A stretch of 34,862 nt of DNA, from positions 1 through 34,862 of the forward strand of contig CAZSJY010000016.1 in assembly GCA_964607375.1 (NCBI GenBank). Direction: 5' to 3'. Source of the DNA: JACNLC01 sp964607375. Its GTDB lineage: Bacteria > Fidelibacterota > Marinisomatia > SCGC-AAA003-L08 > JACNLC01. How positions within the stretch are numbered: position 1 is the stretch's first letter; every line of letters starts with the position of its first letter. Under the pieces are notes generated by a model, which was given only the letters and a program-made list of their open reading frames with translations, was not told the DNA's origin and did no database searches. Positions 32,792 through 34,862 of this stretch are shown here, one piece after another. Position numbers and translations under genes: made by a program.

Positions 32792-34862
32792 ATGAAAACA
32801 TTAACAAAAACACTATCATTATTAGTTGTTTTTGCATTTATTTTTGGTGCAAATACTACTATTTTGAAAAGTGTTAATAAACCATACGAAATGAACACTG
32901 CTGACTTGAGTTATGACCAAGTCCGTGCTACTTATGTTTTAACAGTTGGTGGTGGTGATTGGGACAGTGAAATCTCTTGGGACATCAGTCTCGATAGTAC
33001 TGCTCTATTTACCGGCGTTGCTGGAGTATTTGATATCGATCTTGAGGATGGTACTTATATCTTCAATGGCTTCGATTCTTATGGTGATGGATGGAATGGT
33101 GCTTCTGCTATTCTAGCAGATGCTGACGGTGTAGTCCAATTTACCACCTTAGGACCTGAAACTACTGATATCAGTTTCGAATTCACAGTACCTACAGCTG
33201 ATGTTTATGGTTGTACTGATCCTGAAGCGATCAACTACAATCCAGATGCAACAATCGATGATGATTCTTGCGAGTATGAAGCACCAACTAACGATACTTG
33301 CGAAAGTGCAGAATTGCTAATAGCTCCTGCTGCAGGTGAAGGTACAAACCAGGGTGCAACTGTTGATTGTGAAGGTTTGTTGGATTGGAATGCTACTTGG
33401 TATATGTTTGATTTGCCATTTGAATCTAACCATGTAACTATTACAGTAGCTGGTGTAACGGAAGAGCTATGGAATGCAGGAATCATTTTAATGGATGATT
33501 GTGCATGTGATGATTATTTATTAGGTGCTTATGAATTTGATGATGCATCAGTTTTAACACTTGTGTTTAGCGAACTTCCAGCTGGATTAATGTATTGGCC
33601 AGCGTTAGCTGAAAATGCTGCGGGGCTTGGCATTGACTTTGCATACACACTTGAAATTGTGGAAGAAACTTATGGGTGTACTGATCCAGAAGCTACAAAC
33701 TACAATCCAGATGCAACAATCGATGATGGTTCTTGCGAATATGATTGTGAAGGCACATTGTTGTTCTTCAACTTAGTTGACTCTTATGGTGACGGTTGGA
33801 ATGGTAATAGCCTTGTATTTGGTGAAGACTTAATGACAATCGAATCAGGCACAAATGCTTCATTTATGTATTGTTTAGCTGATGGCGAATATACATATAC
33901 ATTTGATGCAGCAGGTTCTTGGCATAGTGAATGCTCTTGGACAGTTGACCTAGACAATGGTACTACAATTGGTAGTGGTGCAGGTACAACTGAGCCAGCT
34001 GATTATGCGTTTACACTACCATTCGGTGGTGGACCTGATGCACCTTACGGAGTTACAGCAGTAGGTGGTTGGGATGAAGAATCTATTAGTGGCTCAATTA
34101 CTTGGGCTTGGCAACATGATGACTATACACCTCCAGTAACATATCTAGATTGTGACGGAGTTGAATTTGGCGAAGAATACCTTAGCTGGATTGCTGATGG
34201 ATATTGCGATAATGGTGAATACGGTGTCAATTTCCTCTGTGATGAGTGGGGTTGGGACTGTGGTGATTGTCCTGATTATCAAGATTTACCAGATCCAAAT
34301 GGCTGGTGCCCAGAACCATTCTGTGGTGATGGCATCTGTAACGGTGACGAAACAGAAGAAACTTGTCCGGATGATTGCTTAGTAGTTGATTGTGCATCAA
34401 GTTTTACAGTTGCAGGAATAGGCGATCATGATGCAGATGGTGTAGATGACGAATGTTGGTCAGATGGAACTGGATTTTTTGAATTTGCTTGGGAAGGTGG
34501 CTGTTTAGCTACTTATATCGAGTATAGTGCAGGTGGAATTGATATTACAGCTAATGGATTCACTGAAGGATTTTTCTTCTATGGATTTGATCCTGGTGTA
34601 ACAGAAACTTTCACAATTACATTTGATAATGTTAATACTGCAACAGGTACTGCAACAAACGCTTGTGGTGGTGCAGGTGCTAGAGCTCAAGAAAGTCAAG
34701 ATATTTCTTTAACTACTAAGAAAACTTTGATAAATCATCAAGTTGCTAGCGTGAATACAAAAGCTCATATTGATGATGTGAGAAATGTATTTGATTTGCG
34801 TAAAGGCAATGTTCAAAGCAATGTTCTACGAACAGTTACATCATTTGTAGTAAGCTTTGATT
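32792..34862 (+). CDS. Large secreted Cys-rich repeat protein, 3'-truncated
   Basis: The frame from ATG 32792 is open to the window end (690 codons). Seen: signal peptide (1-20); two DSYGDGWNG segments (from residues 95 and 330); two near-identical YGCTDPEAxNYNPDATIDDxSCEY motifs (from 139 and 294), a repeat widespread in secreted proteins of marine FCB bacteria; and a Cys-rich stretch near 480-525 with CGDGICNGDE and CPDDC that resembles small disulfide-knotted domains. The last 60 residues become basic and polar, unlike the acidic first part. Strong ribosome-binding site AAAAAAGGAGACAATAATG. Probably a surface or extracellular adhesion or binding protein; a sorting tail may lie beyond the window. 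Confidence 0.88.
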   Translation, partial: MKTLTKTLSLLVVFAFIFGANTTILKSVNKPYEMNTADLSYDQVRATYVLTVGGGDWDSEISWDISLDSTALFTGVAGVFDIDLEDGTYIFNGFDSYGDGWNGASAILADADGVVQFTTLGPETTDISFEFTVPTADVYGCTDPEAINYNPDATIDDDSCEYEAPTNDTCESAELLIAPAAGEGTNQGATVDCEGLLDWNATWYMFDLPFESNHVTITVAGVTEELWNAGIILMDDCACDDYLLGAYEFDDASVLTLVFSELPAGLMYWPALAENAAGLGIDFAYTLEIVEETYGCTDPEATNYNPDATIDDGSCEYDCEGTLLFFNLVDSYGDGWNGNSLVFGEDLMTIESGTNASFMYCLADGEYTYTFDAAGSWHSECSWTVDLDNGTTIGSGAGTTEPADYAFTLPFGGGPDAPYGVTAVGGWDEESISGSITWAWQHDDYTPPVTYLDCDGVEFGEEYLSWIADGYCDNGEYGVNFLCDEWGWDCGDCPDYQDLPDPNGWCPEPFCGDGICNGDETEETCPDDCLVVDCASSFTVAGIGDHDADGVDDECWSDGTGFFEFAWEGGCLATYIEYSAGGIDITANGFTEGFFFYGFDPGVTETFTITFDNVNTATGTATNACGGAGARAQESQDISLTTKKTLINHQVASVNTKAHIDDVRNVFDLRKGNVQSNVLRTVTSFVVSFD
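33206..33744 (+). repeat. Two near-identical 74-bp coding repeats (GCTDPEA motif)
   Basis: 33206-33279 and 33671-33744 differ at only a few positions and share the uninterrupted stretch AACTACAATCCAGATGCAAC and beyond. They encode the 24-residue Cys-containing motif in the large secreted protein. Confidence 0.9.

Noticed and set aside
33235..33486. Minus-strand ORF within the last gene
   Set aside because: Antisense shadow of the large secreted protein with no recognisable product.

Overview
The window is a strongly AT-rich, gene-dense bacterial chromosome segment. The organism is Gram-negative: it carries the LPS genes kdsC, lptC and lptB, a protein that looks like an outer-membrane beta-barrel, and an EnvC-like divisome protein. 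Several secreted proteins end in the PNPFNP-type C-terminal sorting domain (type A tail of the type IX / Por secretion family). Together with a short RpoD lacking region 1.1, a DUF4835-like protein and plant-style leucine-rich repeats, this points to the Fibrobacteres-Chlorobi-Bacteroidetes group. A Marinimicrobia (SAR406)-like or Ignavibacteria-like lineage is my best guess; that is inference, since no marker rRNA is present.

Layout. (1) 1-3408: three secreted proteins with sorting tails: a 5'-truncated repeat protein, an endonuclease I family nuclease and an Ig-like-domain protein. (2) 3409-8899: CCA-adding enzyme (cca), then cell-envelope proteins (putative beta-barrel, small secreted protein, DUF4835-like protein) and an EnvC-like murein hydrolase activator. 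(3) 8901-14511: informational genes in tight order: holB, metG, tatD, rsmA, the primary sigma factor rpoD, and a short rpsU that begins with TTG and is followed by a clear terminator. (4) 14604-18022: glmM, deoC, rlmD. (5) 18023-19559: a gene-poor stretch holding one plant-type LRR secreted protein. (6) 19560-23107: a K+ channel overlapping a stand-alone cyclic-nucleotide-binding protein, then a Na+/phosphate cotransporter with a PhoU-like tail. (7) 23330-31195: pyrG, kdsC, lptC, lptB, rpoN, hslV, hslU, argF, all on the plus strand and several overlapping. (8) 31309-32791: an orphan start region, a minus-strand metallo-beta-lactamase-fold hydrolase, and a long intergenic region with a 7-bp minisatellite. 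(9) 32792-end: a very large secreted Cys-rich repeat protein that stays open to the window edge.

The genes mostly form housekeeping operons with ATGA, TTGA or TAATG overlaps, interrupted by surface/secretome islands. I found no rRNA, tRNA, CRISPR array, intact IS element or phage gene. The most distinctive items are a split cyclic-nucleotide-gated channel arrangement, a lysine-rich extension on the primary sigma factor, an lpt cluster without lptA, a family of 7-bp-periodic intergenic tracts, recently homogenised secretion-tail sequences, and an abruptly ending start region downstream of argF. I do not see convincing evidence for a wholly new multi-gene system.
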